From: Lewinella cohaerens DSM 23179
GTDB lineage: Bacteria; Bacteroidota; Bacteroidia; Chitinophagales; Saprospiraceae
Direction of reading: 5' to 3'
NCBI RefSeq assembly: GCF_000379805.1
Contig: NZ_KB903531.1
Span: forward strand, 183,188-218,672
DNA length: 35,485 nucleotides
Below, piece after piece: positions 34,971 through 35,485 of this stretch. A program made the translations under genes and the position numbers. The notes beneath the pieces were generated by a model. It did no database searches, had not been told where the DNA came from, and saw only the letters and a program-made list of their open reading frames with translations. Within the stretch, counting starts at the first letter, position 1; every line of letters begins with the position of its first letter.

Positions 34971-35485
34971 TTATCTATTTTTGTTTTGCTCCCAATATTT
35001 TTCCGCTTTAACCAAATCTTCAGGAGTATCGATACCTAAAGATTTGTACGGTGTCACCCCCACAAAGATAGAATAACCAGCGGTCAGCCAACGTAACTGC
35101 TCCAAGGACTCCGCTTCTTCTAATGGAGCAGGGGACAATTCTGTTAGCTTCAATAAGACTTCTTTTCGATAGGCATACAGACCTAAATGTTGAAAATGCT
35201 TACCTTCTTTCACCCATTCCAACTGATCTACACCACGCAGATAAGGAATTGGCGCTCGACTAAAATACAAAGCTCTGCCGCTAGGCGCAAAGACTGCTTT
35301 GACTACGTTGGGGTCAACAATCATTTCAGGTGCTACGATTGGATGAGCAAGGGTTGCAATAGCAACTTCAGGCTGATCAAAAAAAGAGCACAATTGCTTC
35401 AATTGTTCAACACGCACAAAAGGTTCGTCGCCTTGAATATTTATGACCACGTCCGTATCCGGTAAATTTGCTGCAACTTCTGCAA
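34971..35485 (-). CDS. kdsB: 3-deoxy-manno-octulosonate cytidylyltransferase, N-terminus cut by the window edge
   Basis: 170 residues are visible and the frame runs off the end of the window; about 75-80 N-terminal residues are missing compared with the usual length near 245. It activates Kdo as CMP-Kdo for lipid A core assembly. The conserved VINIQGDEPFV block and ALYFSRAPIPYLR and HLGLYAYRKEVLL are diagnostic. LEEAESLEQLRWL and the C-terminal VGVTPYKSLGIDTPEDLVKA complete the family pattern. The true start lies beyond 35485, so the in-frame GTG at 35450 is not the start. It is followed after three bases by the hypothetical gene. Confidence 0.95.
   Translation of the reverse strand, partial: AEVAANLPDTDVVINIQGDEPFVRVEQLKQLCSFFDQPEVAIATLAHPIVAPEMIVDPNVVKAVFAPSGRALYFSRAPIPYLRGVDQLEWVKEGKHFQHLGLYAYRKEVLLKLTELSPAPLEEAESLEQLRWLTAGYSIFVGVTPYKSLGIDTPEDLVKAEKYWEQNKNR

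Noticed and set aside
1-35485. CRISPR arrays, tRNA or rRNA genes, prophage or insertion-sequence genes
   Set aside because: Looked for regularly spaced repeats, cloverleaf-like segments, conserved rRNA stretches and transposase motifs; none seen.

Overview
The window reads as a chromosomal segment of a Bacteroidota bacterium, probably from the Saprospiria (Lewinella-like). This placement is an inference from several signs. Many genes have a TAnnTTTG box just upstream, the Bacteroidota -7 promoter element. Two TonB receptors carry an N-terminal carboxypeptidase-regulatory-like domain. One secreted beta-helix protein ends in a type IX secretion-like tail. Several lipoproteins follow the Bacteroidota pattern, and LeuA is the short form. 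I found no rRNA, tRNA, CRISPR array, prophage or complete insertion sequence.

Layout. 1-264: tail of a MORN/YwqK-like repeat protein, then a hairpin terminator. 438-4022: a very large protein with the architecture of a superfamily 1 (DNA2/NAM7-like) helicase but with its ATP-binding motifs replaced. 4243-6162: a serine hydrolase that looks like the C-terminal half of a GH3/beta-lactamase fusion. 6234-6431: a small hypothetical gene. 6478-8823 (-): a TonB-dependent receptor. 9043-11313: a secreted right-handed beta-helix protein. 11338-13164 (-): a UbiD-family decarboxylase. 13592-15636: a translationally coupled pair, an LVIVD beta-propeller lipoprotein and an outer-membrane beta-barrel protein.

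15656-22233 (-) is the most interesting block. In transcription order it holds a DUF4856 lipoprotein, an imelysin-like lipoprotein, a multi-pass protein related to vitamin K-dependent gamma-carboxylase (HTTM), a FecA-like TonB receptor, and an unlisted 46-residue single-helix membrane protein. The imelysin, HTTM and TonB genes overlap end to end. A textbook promoter (TTTG-N20-TACATTTG) precedes the block, with a 15-bp palindrome further upstream. The likely theme is metal (iron) acquisition, but the role of the gamma-carboxylase homologue is open.

22426-23979 (-) is a helical-repeat protein of unknown function, divergent from the leucine operon leuA-leuC-leuD-leuB (24141-28622), which ends in a strong intrinsic terminator. 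The leuC-leuD gap and the region after leuB carry hairpins and copies of one AT-rich direct repeat. Then come a secreted serine hydrolase (29148-30656), an ABC-F ATPase (31174-33105), a MarR regulator (-), proC (+), a one-helix hypothetical protein (-), and the C-terminal part of kdsB (-) at the window edge.

For seven genes the longest open frame begins upstream of the start chosen here. Signal peptides, lipoboxes or promoter positions decided the shorter starts.
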